Positions 17,094 to 26,556 of a DNA stretch of 64,000 nt are shown in pieces. Numbering within the stretch: the first letter of the stretch is position 1; each line of letters begins with the position of its first letter. The notes under the pieces are model-generated. The model saw nothing but the letters and a program-made list of their open reading frames with translations, searched no databases and was not told where the DNA came from. The stretch is from Psychrobacter sp. P11G3. GTDB lineage: Bacteria; Pseudomonadota; Gammaproteobacteria; Pseudomonadales; Moraxellaceae. The position numbers were made by a program, and so were the translations under genes. Location of the stretch: positions 2,527,298 to 2,591,297 of the forward strand of contig NZ_CM003596.1 of assembly GCF_001435845.1 (NCBI RefSeq), in the 5' to 3' direction.

Positions 17094-18812
17094 ATGACTA
17101 CTGACAATGGAACCAACAAAGAGACTAAGCTGACTCGCCGTGATGAGAGCCGTAATATTGCTGCGCCTACTGGTAGCACGCTACATTGCAAAAGCTGGCT
17201 GACCGAAGCACCTTATCGTATGCTGCAAAACAACCTGCATCCTGATGTGGCAGAAAACCCAAAAAGCCTGGTCGTCTACGGTGGTATCGGACGCGCAGCC
17301 CGTAACTGGGAAAGCTATGATCAAATCTTAGAATCACTAAAAGAATTAGAAGATGATGAGACGTTGCTAGTACAGTCTGGTAAACCAGTCGGCGTGTTTC
17401 AAACACACGAAAACGCACCGCGTGTCTTGATTGCCAACTCCAACCTTGTACCGCGCTGGGCAACGTGGGAGCACTTCAACGAGTTGGATCGCAAAGACCT
17501 GTTTATGTACGGTCAGATGACTGCAGGTAGCTGGATTTATATCGGCACGCAAGGCATCGTCCAAGGTACGTATGAGACTTTTGTGGAAGCGGGTCGTCAG
17601 CATTATGACGGTAGCTGGGCGGGTCGTTGGATTTTGACCGCGGGTCTTGGCGGTATGGGCGGCGCGCAGCCACTAGCCGCGACTTTTGCAGGTGCGACTT
17701 CGTTAAACATCGAGTGTCAGCAGTCTAGTATCGATTTCCGCTTACGTACTGGTTATGTCGATAAGCAAGCAGATGATCTTGACCACGCTTATGAGTTAAT
17801 CAAACAACATACCGATGCGGGTGAAGCCGTCTCTATCGCCCTACTTGGCAATGCCGCAGATATCTTACCCGAGATGGTCAAGCGTGCTAACGATGGTGGC
17901 ATGAAGCCTGATTTGGTCACCGATCAAACCTCAGCACATGACTTGATCAATGGCTATCTACCAAGCGGCTGGACGGTAGAGGAATGGAAAGCCGCCCAAG
18001 AAGATCCAGAGCAACATGCCGCACTGACCAAAGCCGCTGCTCAGTCTTGTGCCGTACACGTCCAAGCGATTTTAGACTTGCAAGCGATGGACATTCCAGC
18101 GACTGATTACGGTAACAACATCCGTCAGGTCGCTTTTGATGAAGGCGTTAAAGATGCCTTTAACTTCCCAGGTTTTGTCCCTGCATATATTCGTCCGCTG
18201 TTTTGCCAAGGCAAAGGCCCATTCCGCTGGGTAGCGTTATCAGGTGATCCAGAAGATATCTATAAGACTGATCAAAAAATTAAAGAACTATTCCCTGAAA
18301 ACAAACATATTCATCGTTGGTTAGATATGGCAAAAGAGCGCATTCAGTTCCAAGGCTTGCCTGCGCGTATCTGCTGGTTAGGGCTTGGTGAGCGTGATAA
18401 AGCAGGTTTAGCATTTAATGAAATGGTCAAAAACGGTGAGCTAAAAGGTCCTATCGTCATTGGTCGTGACCATTTGGATACGGGCTCTGTTGCCAGTCCA
18501 AACCGCGAAACCGAGAGCATGAGAGATGGCTCAGACGCCGTATCTGATTGGGCACTATTAAACGGCATGCTGAACGTGGCAGGCGGTGCGACGTGGGTAT
18601 CGCTGCATCATGGCGGCGGCGTTGGCATGGGCTACTCACAGCACTCAGGTATGGTCATTGTCGTAGACGGTACAGACGCCGCAGCCAAAAGATTGTCACG
18701 CGTGTTAGTCAATGACTGCGGTTCAGGCGTCATGCGTCATGCCGATGCAGGTTATGAGCTGGCGATTAAAACAGCGAAAGACTATGGTTTAAATCTGCCA
18801 ATGATTAAATAG
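17094..18812 (+). CDS. hutU: Urocanate hydratase HutU
   Basis: Urocanase, the second enzyme of histidine degradation, converts urocanate to imidazolonepropionate with tightly bound NAD+. The protein is 572 residues, close to the usual 555-560 plus a short N-terminal tail. Recognisable stretches are [70 protein letters not shown] (NAD site), [27 protein letters not shown] and [15 protein letters not shown]. The first ATG is at 17088, but the AAGGA ribosome-binding site is correctly spaced for the ATG at 17094. It is the first gene of the hutU-to-hutI unit. Confidence 0.97.
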   Translation: MTTDNGTNKETKLTRRDESRNIAAPTGSTLHCKSWLTEAPYRMLQNNLHPDVAENPKSLVVYGGIGRAARNWESYDQILESLKELEDDETLLVQSGKPVGVFQTHENAPRVLIANSNLVPRWATWEHFNELDRKDLFMYGQMTAGSWIYIGTQGIVQGTYETFVEAGRQHYDGSWAGRWILTAGLGGMGGAQPLAATFAGATSLNIECQQSSIDFRLRTGYVDKQADDLDHAYELIKQHTDAGEAVSIALLGNAADILPEMVKRANDGGMKPDLVTDQTSAHDLINGYLPSGWTVEEWKAAQEDPEQHAALTKAAAQSCAVHVQAILDLQAMDIPATDYGNNIRQVAFDEGVKDAFNFPGFVPAYIRPLFCQGKGPFRWVALSGDPEDIYKTDQKIKELFPENKHIHRWLDMAKERIQFQGLPARICWLGLGERDKAGLAFNEMVKNGELKGPIVIGRDHLDTGSVASPNRETESMRDGSDAVSDWALLNGMLNVAGGATWVSLHHGGGVGMGYSQHSGMVIVVDGTDAAAKRLSRVLVNDCGSGVMRHADAGYELAIKTAKDYGLNLPMIK

Positions 18813-18882
18813 TTTGTCCCTTGTTCTTATGAGCAATGAATTACCATAAGGACATAATCGGCGTCTTATCAAGGAGGATAAT

Positions 18883-20247
18883 ATGATTGAGCAAAATACG
18901 ACATCTAGTCTAAACGATGAAATTACAACGACATCATCGAAAAAACTACTATCAACCCCTATCGCATTAATACAGCTGATCCTATTCAGTGCGATCGGTT
19001 TAGTGATGTTTTTTGTGCCATTTACCATTGGTGAGAAAAGTACGATTTTGTTCGATCATGGCGCGACCTATCTGGTCACTCAGCAGCATACTCTGTCTGT
19101 AGCGCTGTTGTTTTTACTCATGCTATATGGCGTGAGTAAGCCATTCATCGATGGCTCGTGGCGTACAAATATCACTCACATGATTATGACTACTTTTAAA
19201 GTCATTGGTCTGATGTTGGCAGTGATGTATGTGGCTGACCTTGCACCTGCCTTTATGATGGAAAAGGACATGCTCCCATTTTTGTTTGAAAAGTTGGCCT
19301 TACCAGTCGGTATGATTGTACCGCTTGGGGCGCTGATTTTGGCATTCTTGGTTGGCTTCGGCTTACTAGAAATGGTTGGTGTACTCATGCAGCCAATTAT
19401 GAAACCTATTTGGAAAACACCAGGTTCATCAGCGATTGATGCCGTTGCTTCCTTTGTCGGTAGCTACTCTATTGGCTTGCTCATCACCAATCGCGTGTAC
19501 TTGCAAAAGCAATACTCAGCGCGTGAAGCTATTATCATTGCGACTGGGTTTTCGACTGTATCAGCGGCGTTTATGGTGATTGTTGCCAAAACGCTTGGTC
19601 TAATGGAATTTTGGAACGTGTTCTTTTGGTCTACGCTAGTAATTACCTTTATTGTCACTGCGATTACAGCTCGTATTCCACCTATCAGTCTCTTTGATGA
19701 TCATGTCGAACGTCCCGCTTTAGATCATAAAGGTGGTACACGGTTAGCAGCAGCATTTGATTTAGGCTTGTCTACTTCGCGCCGTGCCACTGACCTCAAA
19801 CAAATCTTATGGTCTAACTTTCGCGACGGTCTAACGATGGCAGCCGCCATTGTGCCATCTATCATCGCGGTCGGCTTAACTGGATTGCTATTGGCAAAAT
19901 ATACGCCCGTATTTGATGCGTTGGGCTTGCTTCTTTATCCCTTTACATGGCTTGGCGGCTTACCAGAGCCGCTCGTCGCTGCCAAAGGTATGTCAGCCGG
20001 ATTGGCTGAAATGTTCTTGCCAGCGTTGTTATTGAGTGAAGCAGATATTCTGACACGCTATGTCGCAGGGGTCATTTCCATTAGCAGTGTGCTGTTCTTT
20101 TCAGCCATGATTCCATGCGTGCTTGCCACCGAGATTCCTATCTCTGTTGGCAAAATGGTCGTCATTTGGTTCGAGCGCGTGGTACTCAGTATTTTATTGG
20201 CTGCAGCCTTTGGACAGCTAGCTATGCACCTCAATTGGATTGGTTAG
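18883..20247 (+). CDS. YjiH-family multi-pass membrane protein, candidate histidine/urocanate transporter
   Basis: A 454-residue membrane protein with about 10-11 hydrophobic helices and the nucleoside-recognition (Gate) type fold of the YjiH family. Two repeat halves are visible, each with a helix break: GFGLLEMVGVLMQPIMKPIW and LLLYPFTWLGGLPEPLVAAKG. The ASFVGSYSIGLLITNRVYLQKQYSAREA segment is typical of the family. A strong AAGGAGG ribosome-binding site precedes the ATG. It sits between hutU and hutH on the same strand and no other transporter gene is in the locus. Uptake of histidine or urocanate is therefore inferred from position only. Confidence 0.8.
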   Translation: MIEQNTTSSLNDEITTTSSKKLLSTPIALIQLILFSAIGLVMFFVPFTIGEKSTILFDHGATYLVTQQHTLSVALLFLLMLYGVSKPFIDGSWRTNITHMIMTTFKVIGLMLAVMYVADLAPAFMMEKDMLPFLFEKLALPVGMIVPLGALILAFLVGFGLLEMVGVLMQPIMKPIWKTPGSSAIDAVASFVGSYSIGLLITNRVYLQKQYSAREAIIIATGFSTVSAAFMVIVAKTLGLMEFWNVFFWSTLVITFIVTAITARIPPISLFDDHVERPALDHKGGTRLAAAFDLGLSTSRRATDLKQILWSNFRDGLTMAAAIVPSIIAVGLTGLLLAKYTPVFDALGLLLYPFTWLGGLPEPLVAAKGMSAGLAEMFLPALLLSEADILTRYVAGVISISSVLFFSAMIPCVLATEIPISVGKMVVIWFERVVLSILLAAAFGQLAMHLNWIG

Positions 20248-20331
20248 AAAATTCAAACCCAATAATAGATATTTCGTTGATTAAAAACCTTTTAACAACT
20301 TCATTTTAATAAAGATACTAGGGCGTGTCCT

Positions 20332-20382
20332 CAATTCAAACGAGGTTAACGCTGTAATACTTTTATAGTGGAATGACTATAT
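20332..20382 (+). repeat. Interspersed repeat, right-half copy F
   Basis: This 51-base piece matches the terminal half of copy E (reverse complement of 63666-63772) at about 43 of 51 positions, including TTCAAACGAGGTTAAC and the closing GACTATAT. The left half is missing. It ends exactly where the longest hutH reading frame begins, so the ATG at 20381 straddles the repeat edge. Confidence 0.7.
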
Positions 20383-20407
20383 GACTTACAACACTAGGAT
20401 TACCCCT

Positions 20408-21970
20408 ATGAACGACATCAAACAACTAACCCTATACCCTCGCCAGCTTAGCTTTAAAATGCTACGTGATATCTACGAGCAGCCTGTCATATTGACATTA
20501 CCTGAGAGTGCTTATGAAGCGATAGATGCCTCACATGAAGATGTGCGCACCATCATTGCACGAGATAAAAGTGCATATGGTATCAATACCGGTTTTGGCC
20601 TATTGGCAAAGACGCGTATCAGTGACGACCAACTTGAGCTACTTCAGCGCAACCTAATCGTTTCTCATTCTGTGGGTACTGGTGAAGCTCTCCCTGCAGG
20701 CGTGGTACGACTGATTATGGTGATGAAAGTAGCCAGTTTGGCGCAAGGTGTCTCTGGCGTACGTCGCGAGGTGGTAGATAGTTTACTTGCCTTAATCAAC
20801 AATCAAATCACACCCAATATCCCAGCCAAAGGGTCAGTTGGTGCATCTGGTGACTTAGCTCCGTTGTCACACATGACGCTGGCAATGATGGGCGAAGGTG
20901 ATGTCTTTGTTGACGGTAAAAAAGTGCCTGCCGCTGATGCCCTAGCGCAGCATGGACTTAAGCCAATTACCCTTGCAGCCAAAGAAGGCCTTGCACTAAT
21001 CAATGGTACGCAGGTATCAACCGCGCTGGCATTACGGGGTTATTTCTTAGCGCGTGATTTACTTGAGACAGCAACCATCGTCGGCTCGATGTCGATTGAT
21101 GCTGCCAAAGGATCAGACTCACCGTTTGATGCGCGTATTCACGAAGTACGTGGCCATCATGGTCAAATAGAAATCGCTAAGGCACATCGTCAGCTAATCA
21201 AAGGCAGCGCTATTCGTGCTTCACACGATGGCGAGCAAGACGATAGAGTGCAAGATCCTTACTGCCTGCGTTGTCAGCCACAGGTCATGGGTGCCTGTCT
21301 TGATATCATCAATCAAGCAGGGAAAACGCTGCTAATCGAATCTAATGCGGTAACAGACAATCCACTTATTTTCAACAACGAAGATGGTCCTGTCGCCATA
21401 TCAGGTGGTAACTTCCATGCTGAGCCAGTCGCTTTTGCCGCTGATATTTTAGCCTTGGCAATCGCTGAGATTGGCTCTATGTCTGAGCGCCGTGTCGCTT
21501 TGCTAATCGATGCGACTCTATCAGGTGGTCTGCCGCCATTCTTGGTTGATAATGCTGGGGTAAACTCAGGCTTTATGATTGCGCATGTAACCGCCGCAGC
21601 ACTGGCTTCAGAAAACAAATCTATCGCCCATCCTGGTAGCGTCGATAGTATCCCGACTTCTGCCAACCAAGAAGATCATGTGTCTATGGCCACCTATTGC
21701 GCACGCCGCCTATACGAGATGGCGCAAAACACCGCCACCATCATCGGTATTGAGCTACTGGCTGCTGGTCAAGGTATCGACTTCCATCGCGGACTCGAGA
21801 CATCAGAGCCGTTGACAGTGGCGCATCAAAAGCTACGCGAGAAAGTCACGTTCTATGATAAAGATCGTTACTTAGCCCCAGATATCGAGGCAGCCAAACA
21901 GTTAGTACTAGACGGTACACTTGCTCAGCATTGGCAAGAACTGCGTAGCGACTGGTACGAGTCTAAGTAA
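20408..21970 (+). CDS. hutH: Histidine ammonia-lyase HutH
   Basis: Converts histidine to urocanate and ammonia, the first step of the pathway. The 520-residue protein has the MIO-forming Ala-Ser-Gly in [16 protein letters not shown], the active-site Tyr loop [28 protein letters not shown], and [15 protein letters not shown]. The frame opens at 20381, but that ATG lies at the edge of repeat copy F and lacks a ribosome-binding site. ATG at 20408 has AGGA at a suitable distance and gives [14 protein letters not shown], so I prefer it. hutG follows after 24 bases. Confidence 0.96.
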   Translation: MNDIKQLTLYPRQLSFKMLRDIYEQPVILTLPESAYEAIDASHEDVRTIIARDKSAYGINTGFGLLAKTRISDDQLELLQRNLIVSHSVGTGEALPAGVVRLIMVMKVASLAQGVSGVRREVVDSLLALINNQITPNIPAKGSVGASGDLAPLSHMTLAMMGEGDVFVDGKKVPAADALAQHGLKPITLAAKEGLALINGTQVSTALALRGYFLARDLLETATIVGSMSIDAAKGSDSPFDARIHEVRGHHGQIEIAKAHRQLIKGSAIRASHDGEQDDRVQDPYCLRCQPQVMGACLDIINQAGKTLLIESNAVTDNPLIFNNEDGPVAISGGNFHAEPVAFAADILALAIAEIGSMSERRVALLIDATLSGGLPPFLVDNAGVNSGFMIAHVTAAALASENKSIAHPGSVDSIPTSANQEDHVSMATYCARRLYEMAQNTATIIGIELLAAGQGIDFHRGLETSEPLTVAHQKLREKVTFYDKDRYLAPDIEAAKQLVLDGTLAQHWQELRSDWYESK

Positions 21971-21994
21971 CGGTTAACTGGTTAAAGGAGAGCA

Positions 21995-23026
21995 ATGATG
22001 ACAGTAGCAACCATACCCATTAGCCATACACCTGCTGATATGACTCAGTGGACAGGCCGTGCTGAGCCGTTTGAGACTGCACGCGCCCGCTACTGGTATC
22101 AGCTCGCCCAGCCTTATGAGCAGCAGCATATTGGGCTGGTTGGTTTTGCGTGTGACCAAGGGGTCAGACGCAATCAAGGGCGCGTGGGTGCAAGAGCAGC
22201 ACCACCTTTGATTCGTCGCGCGTTCGCTGCATTGCCAGTCATTGCCGAGTTGCAACAACGCTTTGATGGTCAGCTGTCATCCTTATTAGGTGATGCTGGC
22301 GACATTCATTGTGATGATAATGATGGCTTTGCCGACAGCTCTCTTGAGCAAGCTCAGCTCAAATATGCCAATGCAGTGAGTGCAATCGTCAAGCAAGGTG
22401 GTCTACCCATCGGACTTGGTGGCGGTCATGCCGTCGCTTATGGTAGCTTTTTGGGATTATGGCAGGCCTTAGAAAATACGAACAATGCCAATGTCACGCC
22501 TACTATCGGCATTATTAATTTTGATGCTCATCTTGATATTCGTCAGTCTGATGTTGCGACCTCTGGGACGCCGTTTCGCCAGATTGCCGAGCACCTTGAC
22601 GCACACGATCAACCCTTCCATTATTACTGTATCGGCGTCAGTCGGTTTTCTAATACGGCAGCACTCTTTGATCGCGCTGAGCAATTGGGCGTACAGGTCA
22701 TCAGTGATGAAGACTGTCATTATGAGCCTTGGAACACACTTGCTAAGCAGGTCAAAAGCTTTATAGATCAGGTCGATATCGTGTATTTAACCATCGATAT
22801 GGACTGTTTGCCATCTAGTATTGTCCCAGGAGTGAGCGCACCTGCCGCCTTTGGTATCGAGTTAGGCTTTGTTGAGCGTATGGTTAAACTCATTATGGCA
22901 TCAGGCAAAGTAAAAATGGCAGACATTGCTGAGATCAATCCTACCTTTGATATTGATAGTCGTAGCTGCAAAGTTGCTGCTCGCTTACTAGCGACTATTG
23001 TAAAACAGCATTTAATTATCACTTAA
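21995..23026 (+). CDS. hutG: Formimidoylglutamase HutG (arginase family)
   Basis: A binuclear-manganese ureohydrolase hydrolysing N-formimidoyl-L-glutamate to glutamate and formamide, the last step of the HutG branch. The 343-residue protein shows GGGHAVAYGSFLGL, NFDAHLDIR, GVSRFSNTAALFDRA and TIDMDCLPSSIVPGVSAPAAFG, the His/Asp ligands of the arginase fold. GVRRNQGRVGARAAPPLIR is typical of formimidoylglutamases rather than agmatinases. AAGGAGAG precedes the start. With HutG present and no HutF in the window, the organism probably uses the formamide-releasing route. Confidence 0.95.
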   Translation: MMTVATIPISHTPADMTQWTGRAEPFETARARYWYQLAQPYEQQHIGLVGFACDQGVRRNQGRVGARAAPPLIRRAFAALPVIAELQQRFDGQLSSLLGDAGDIHCDDNDGFADSSLEQAQLKYANAVSAIVKQGGLPIGLGGGHAVAYGSFLGLWQALENTNNANVTPTIGIINFDAHLDIRQSDVATSGTPFRQIAEHLDAHDQPFHYYCIGVSRFSNTAALFDRAEQLGVQVISDEDCHYEPWNTLAKQVKSFIDQVDIVYLTIDMDCLPSSIVPGVSAPAAFGIELGFVERMVKLIMASGKVKMADIAEINPTFDIDSRSCKVAARLLATIVKQHLIIT

Positions 23027-23060
23027 ACACATTAGCCTCCCAATAATTTAGGAGCATATT

Positions 23061-24401
23061 ATGAATAAATCAAAGAACTCCGTATTGAAAAATCCTATAG
23101 AAAAAACGCTCGACGAATCTACTATGACATCATTTGACCACATCATTATTAACGCCAATATCGCCACCTTTTCAGCGCATTATGGTTTTGGTATTGATAC
23201 AAGTGATGACAAAAATGAGCACGCTGATAGCGTCCCATACGGTCAGTTAGAGAACGCGGCTATCGGTATTAAAGACGGCAAAATTGCTTGGCTTGGGGCA
23301 CATGACGAAATCACTGCGCATCTGCCTCATTATGAAGAGAATCAAGTCACAGATGTCGATGGTAAATGGATAACCCCAGGGCTTATCGATTGTCATACCC
23401 ATATCGTCTATGGCGGCAATCGTAGCAATGAATTCGAAGCGCGTTTGCAAGGTGCCAGTTACCAAGACATTGCTGCACAAGGCGGCGGTATTGTCGCGAC
23501 CGTTAGTGCCACCCGCGAGGCCAGTATTGAGACACTATTTGCCCAAAGTGAAAAACGTTTAGTCGCCCTCATTAAAGAAGGCGTCACCAGCATCGAAATC
23601 AAGTCGGGCTATGGCTTGGACTTAGATACTGAGCGCAAAATGCTCACGGTCGCTCGCCAGCTTGGTGAAAAGCACGACATTCATGTAAGCACCACTTACC
23701 TAGCGGCGCATGCCCTACCTACTGAGTACAAAGACCGTGCGGACGACTATATTGAGCAAGTTTGCAAGTGGCTGCCAATTCTGTATGCAGAAGGTTTAGT
23801 CGATGCAGTCGATGGCTTCTGTGAAAATATCGCCTTTAGTACAGAACAAATCAGACGAGTCTTTGAAGTAGCTCGCTCATTGGATCTACCAGTCAAACTG
23901 CACTCTGAGCAGCTGTCTGATATAGGTGGTAGTGCTTTGGTTGCTGAATATAATGGCCTATCGAGCGATCATCTAGAGCACTTGTCAGAGGAAGACATCA
24001 AAAAAATGGTGGCTAGCAATACCGTTGCAGTGATATTGCCAGGAGCATTTTATACGCTACGTGACACTAAGCCACCACCGATTGAAGCCTTACGTAAACA
24101 TCAAGTTCCTATGGCAATTTCGACTGATTGCAACCCTGGCACCTCACCGTTAACGTCGCTGTTATTGACGATGAATATGGGCTGCACGCTTTTTTACCTC
24201 ACCCCTGAAGAAGTACTGGCAGGCTCGACTGTTTATGCAGCACAAGCGTTAGGACTATCTAACAAAGGCAGAATAGAAGTGGGCTGCGATGCTGATTTAG
24301 CGCTATGGGATATCGCTCGTCCCGCTGACTTGGCCTATCAGATGGGCTTAAACCCTATCAAAGGTATCATGGTTCAAGGACAATGGCGCGAGACACTGTA
24401 A
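23061..24401 (+). CDS. hutI: Imidazolonepropionase HutI
   Basis: The third enzyme of histidine degradation, an amidohydrolase with one bound metal that opens imidazolonepropionate to formimidoylglutamate. The 446-residue protein has the metal-binding ITPGLIDCHTHIVYGG, SGYGLDLDTERKML, STTYLAAHALP, VKLHSEQLSDIGG and AISTDCNPGTSPL. The N-terminus is 20-25 residues longer than usual, but TTTAGGAG lies 8 bases upstream of the ATG at 23061. A further ATG at 23127 is possible. It is the last gene of the hut unit and is followed by a strong terminator. Confidence 0.96.
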   Translation: MNKSKNSVLKNPIEKTLDESTMTSFDHIIINANIATFSAHYGFGIDTSDDKNEHADSVPYGQLENAAIGIKDGKIAWLGAHDEITAHLPHYEENQVTDVDGKWITPGLIDCHTHIVYGGNRSNEFEARLQGASYQDIAAQGGGIVATVSATREASIETLFAQSEKRLVALIKEGVTSIEIKSGYGLDLDTERKMLTVARQLGEKHDIHVSTTYLAAHALPTEYKDRADDYIEQVCKWLPILYAEGLVDAVDGFCENIAFSTEQIRRVFEVARSLDLPVKLHSEQLSDIGGSALVAEYNGLSSDHLEHLSEEDIKKMVASNTVAVILPGAFYTLRDTKPPPIEALRKHQVPMAISTDCNPGTSPLTSLLLTMNMGCTLFYLTPEEVLAGSTVYAAQALGLSNKGRIEVGCDADLALWDIARPADLAYQMGLNPIKGIMVQGQWRETL

Positions 24402-24429
24402 TCAACCTACCTTTATTTATCGTCATTAG

Positions 24430-24464
24430 AAAAGCCCCAATCATTGAGTGATTGGGGCTTTTTT
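24430..24464. terminator. Terminator of the hut operon
   Basis: AAAAGCCCCAATCA (24430-24443) pairs exactly with TGATTGGGGCTTTT (24449-24462), followed by TT. It lies 28 bases after the hutI stop. Confidence 0.92.
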
Positions 24465-24645
24465 AATAACAATGTTGCAAATTTTATGAAATTGAAGAAA
24501 AAAAACTTCATAACCTTACTTTAAATAGGGATTTTCTATATCAATATTATTAGTAAGGATTTATAATACCCTTTTTTAAACAGGGTTATTTTTGGCTAAC
24601 TATAGTTCATAAATAAAAATTAACAAACAGTATAGAGAAAGCGAT

Positions 24646-25008
24646 ATGCGTACAGATTCATTTCAGCAGATATTGGAAGACTTAAACAGTTCATCAGCAG
24701 ATGTTGAAGCATCTGCGCTAATCTCTAACGATGGTCTTATGATTGCTTCAGCTCTACCAACTGGCGTGGATGAAGATCGCGTGGGTGCTATGTCAGCAGC
24801 ATTATTATCGTTAGGTGACCGTGCAGGACGAGAGTTGGCACGCGGTAGTATCGATCGCATTATGATTCAAGGCGAGAAAGGCTACGTCATCATGACCTCA
24901 TCAGGCGATGAAGCAGTACTCACCATCATGGCAAAACCCAATGCCAAGCTTGGCTTGATATTCCTAGATATTAAGCGTGCCTCAGAAGCGTTGGCAAAGC
25001 TCATTTGA
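24646..25008 (+). CDS. Roadblock/LC7-domain protein (MglB-like)
   Basis: A 120-residue single-domain protein of the Roadblock/LC7 superfamily. The diagnostic strand-helix pattern is clear: ASALISNDGLMIASALP, then RVGAMSAALLSLGDRAGREL, then DRIMIQGEKGYVIMTSSG and AVLTIMAKPNAKLGLIFLDI, closing with a helix. In bacteria such proteins are usually dimers acting on MglA-like small GTPases or as scaffolds in polarity and signalling systems. No GTPase gene is seen in the window. The next gene, a PAS protein, begins 170 bases away with repeat copy B between them. Its role here is unknown. Confidence 0.85.
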   Translation: MRTDSFQQILEDLNSSSADVEASALISNDGLMIASALPTGVDEDRVGAMSAALLSLGDRAGRELARGSIDRIMIQGEKGYVIMTSSGDEAVLTIMAKPNAKLGLIFLDIKRASEALAKLI

Positions 25009-25053
25009 TTAGCGACTGCTTATCGAATTTATTAGCTTTTAATTACTATAAAC

Positions 25054-25162
25054 ATAGTTGGTTCAATATAATTTGAATATAAGAAAACCGAGTGAAAGTA
25101 CTACAAGTAGTAGGCTAAGCAAGGCTGACACCGTATCCAATTTATAGAGGATTGACGATATA
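25054..25162 (+). repeat. Interspersed 109-bp repeat, copy B
   Basis: It opens CATAGTTGGTTCAATATAAT and closes GAGGATTGACGATATA. It lies between the Roadblock gene and the PAS gene and ends just before the ribosome-binding site of the latter (AAGGAGAT at about 25172). With the inverted copy C at 27162 it brackets the next three genes. Confidence 0.82.
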
Positions 25163-25178
25163 ACGATCAATAAAGGAG

Positions 25179-25679
25179 ATGACCATGGGTTCTCCAATCC
25201 CTGATGCACACAAACCCGATATGCCTGCTGAGCAAATCACGATGACTTATCATGATGGCACCTCACGGACTGTCTATGATACTGGTATAGAGCGCCCCTA
25301 CCCAGATGGCAAACTGATTGTCTCGCGTACCAATCTCGACGGTATCATCACTCACGTCAACGATGCCTTTATCGAAATCAGTGGCTATCATGTAGATGAA
25401 TTGATTGGCCAACAGCACTATATTTTGCGTCATCCTGATATGCCAAAAGCCGCCTATAAAGACTTATGGAGTACTGCTGAGTCTGGACAAAAATGGCATG
25501 GCTATGTCAAAAACTTATGCAAAGACGGCAGTCATTATTGGGTCTATGCAACCGTCGTACCTAACGTGCGTCGCGGCGAAACCGTCGGCTACACCTCGGT
25601 ACGACGCAAACCATCACGCAGCAAAATTGAAGCAGCGATGACTCAATATGCCCAAATGAAACAAGATGAGGAATGCTAA
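25179..25679 (+). CDS. Stand-alone Aer-type PAS sensor protein
   Basis: A 166-residue soluble protein made almost entirely of one PAS domain (about residues 45-150). The text ITHVNDAFIEISGYHVDELIGQQH, ILRHPDMPKAAYKDLW, KWHGYVKNLCKDGSHYWVYATVVP and GYTSVRRKPSR matches the N-terminal domain of Aer redox receptors, which bind FAD. Unlike Aer there is no membrane anchor, HAMP or methyl-accepting domain. It therefore needs a partner for output. A strong AAGGAGAT site precedes the start. The next gene starts three bases after the stop, so the two are surely co-translated. FAD binding is inferred from family resemblance. Confidence 0.85.
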   Translation: MTMGSPIPDAHKPDMPAEQITMTYHDGTSRTVYDTGIERPYPDGKLIVSRTNLDGIITHVNDAFIEISGYHVDELIGQQHYILRHPDMPKAAYKDLWSTAESGQKWHGYVKNLCKDGSHYWVYATVVPNVRRGETVGYTSVRRKPSRSKIEAAMTQYAQMKQDEEC

Positions 25680-25682
25680 GTC

Positions 25683-26432
25683 ATGACGACACACAATATG
25701 TTAATCGCCCCTGATTTTTCGCCTGATCGCTTTGCAGGCTGGCACATGTTCAACACCTTGATTCAAAAACGTGCCAACTTAAACATGCATCTCAATATTC
25801 CTGCCTCTCACGCTGAGCAAGAGCAGGTCATTAGTGCCGGTGACATTCAAATCATTTATGCCAACCCTTTTGATGCAGCCACTCTCATCCGAGAGCAAGG
25901 CTATCGAGCCATTGCCCGACCTATCGGCAAATCTGACGAGATGGTCATTGCAGCCGCAGCCAATAGCGCTATTAGCCGTTTGGAAGACATTCAAGCAGGG
26001 GCTACTGTCGCGATGGCCGACAACCGAGATGTCAAACTGATTGGTTTGCGCTTGCTAGAAGCCGTCGATATAGAAGCCTCTGATCTCAACTGGGATGTGA
26101 CCGAGACTTATCAAGCGGCTGCCCGCAAAGTCATCAAAGGTGAAGCCCAAGTCGCATTTTTTTTGGCAGAGATTTTTCATAGCTTTTCACGTTTGACCAA
26201 GACTCAGCTATCGGTACTTATCGAAAGTGACTTGGCTGATATCAGTCATGTACTCCTTGTCAAAGAAGACTTTCCCGATGCGCCAATCTTCCTAGAAGCC
26301 ATCCTCAGTTTGCACAACGATGACGATGGTAAAGAAGCATTAGCTGAACTTGGTATGCCTCAAGGATTTGAGCCGATGAGCGAAGAAGATGCCGAATTTA
26401 TGATTGATTTAATGCAAACGTTATTGGACTAG
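25683..26432 (+). CDS. PhnD-like substrate-binding protein without a signal peptide
   Basis: A 249-residue protein resembling the PhnD/SsuA/TauA type II binding-protein fold: IYANPFDAATLIREQGYRAIARPIGK, LEDIQAGATVAMADNRDVKLIGLRLLEA, and AARKVIKGEAQVAFFLAEIFHSFS follow the two-lobe order. The N-terminus MTTHNMLIAPDFSPDRFAGWH has no hydrophobic signal or lipobox, so it is probably cytoplasmic. No ABC transporter genes are near. It starts three bases after the PAS gene. A ligand-sensing role in a signalling complex is more likely than transport. The ligand is unknown. Confidence 0.7.
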   Translation: MTTHNMLIAPDFSPDRFAGWHMFNTLIQKRANLNMHLNIPASHAEQEQVISAGDIQIIYANPFDAATLIREQGYRAIARPIGKSDEMVIAAAANSAISRLEDIQAGATVAMADNRDVKLIGLRLLEAVDIEASDLNWDVTETYQAAARKVIKGEAQVAFFLAEIFHSFSRLTKTQLSVLIESDLADISHVLLVKEDFPDAPIFLEAILSLHNDDDGKEALAELGMPQGFEPMSEEDAEFMIDLMQTLLD

Positions 26433-26556
26433 TCGCTCGATCATTATATTGATATCAAGCGCTATTTTGCGAGATGAAGTCATCGCTTGTTGTACGACAT
26501 CATTATAATTGAAGCCAGCACCGTCGTAATAATAGCGATGACAGGAGGGTATTACT

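Noticed and set aside
21313..21666. 117-codon minus-strand frame inside hutH.
   Set aside because: Antisense to conserved hutH sequence, with no ribosome-binding site or domain.
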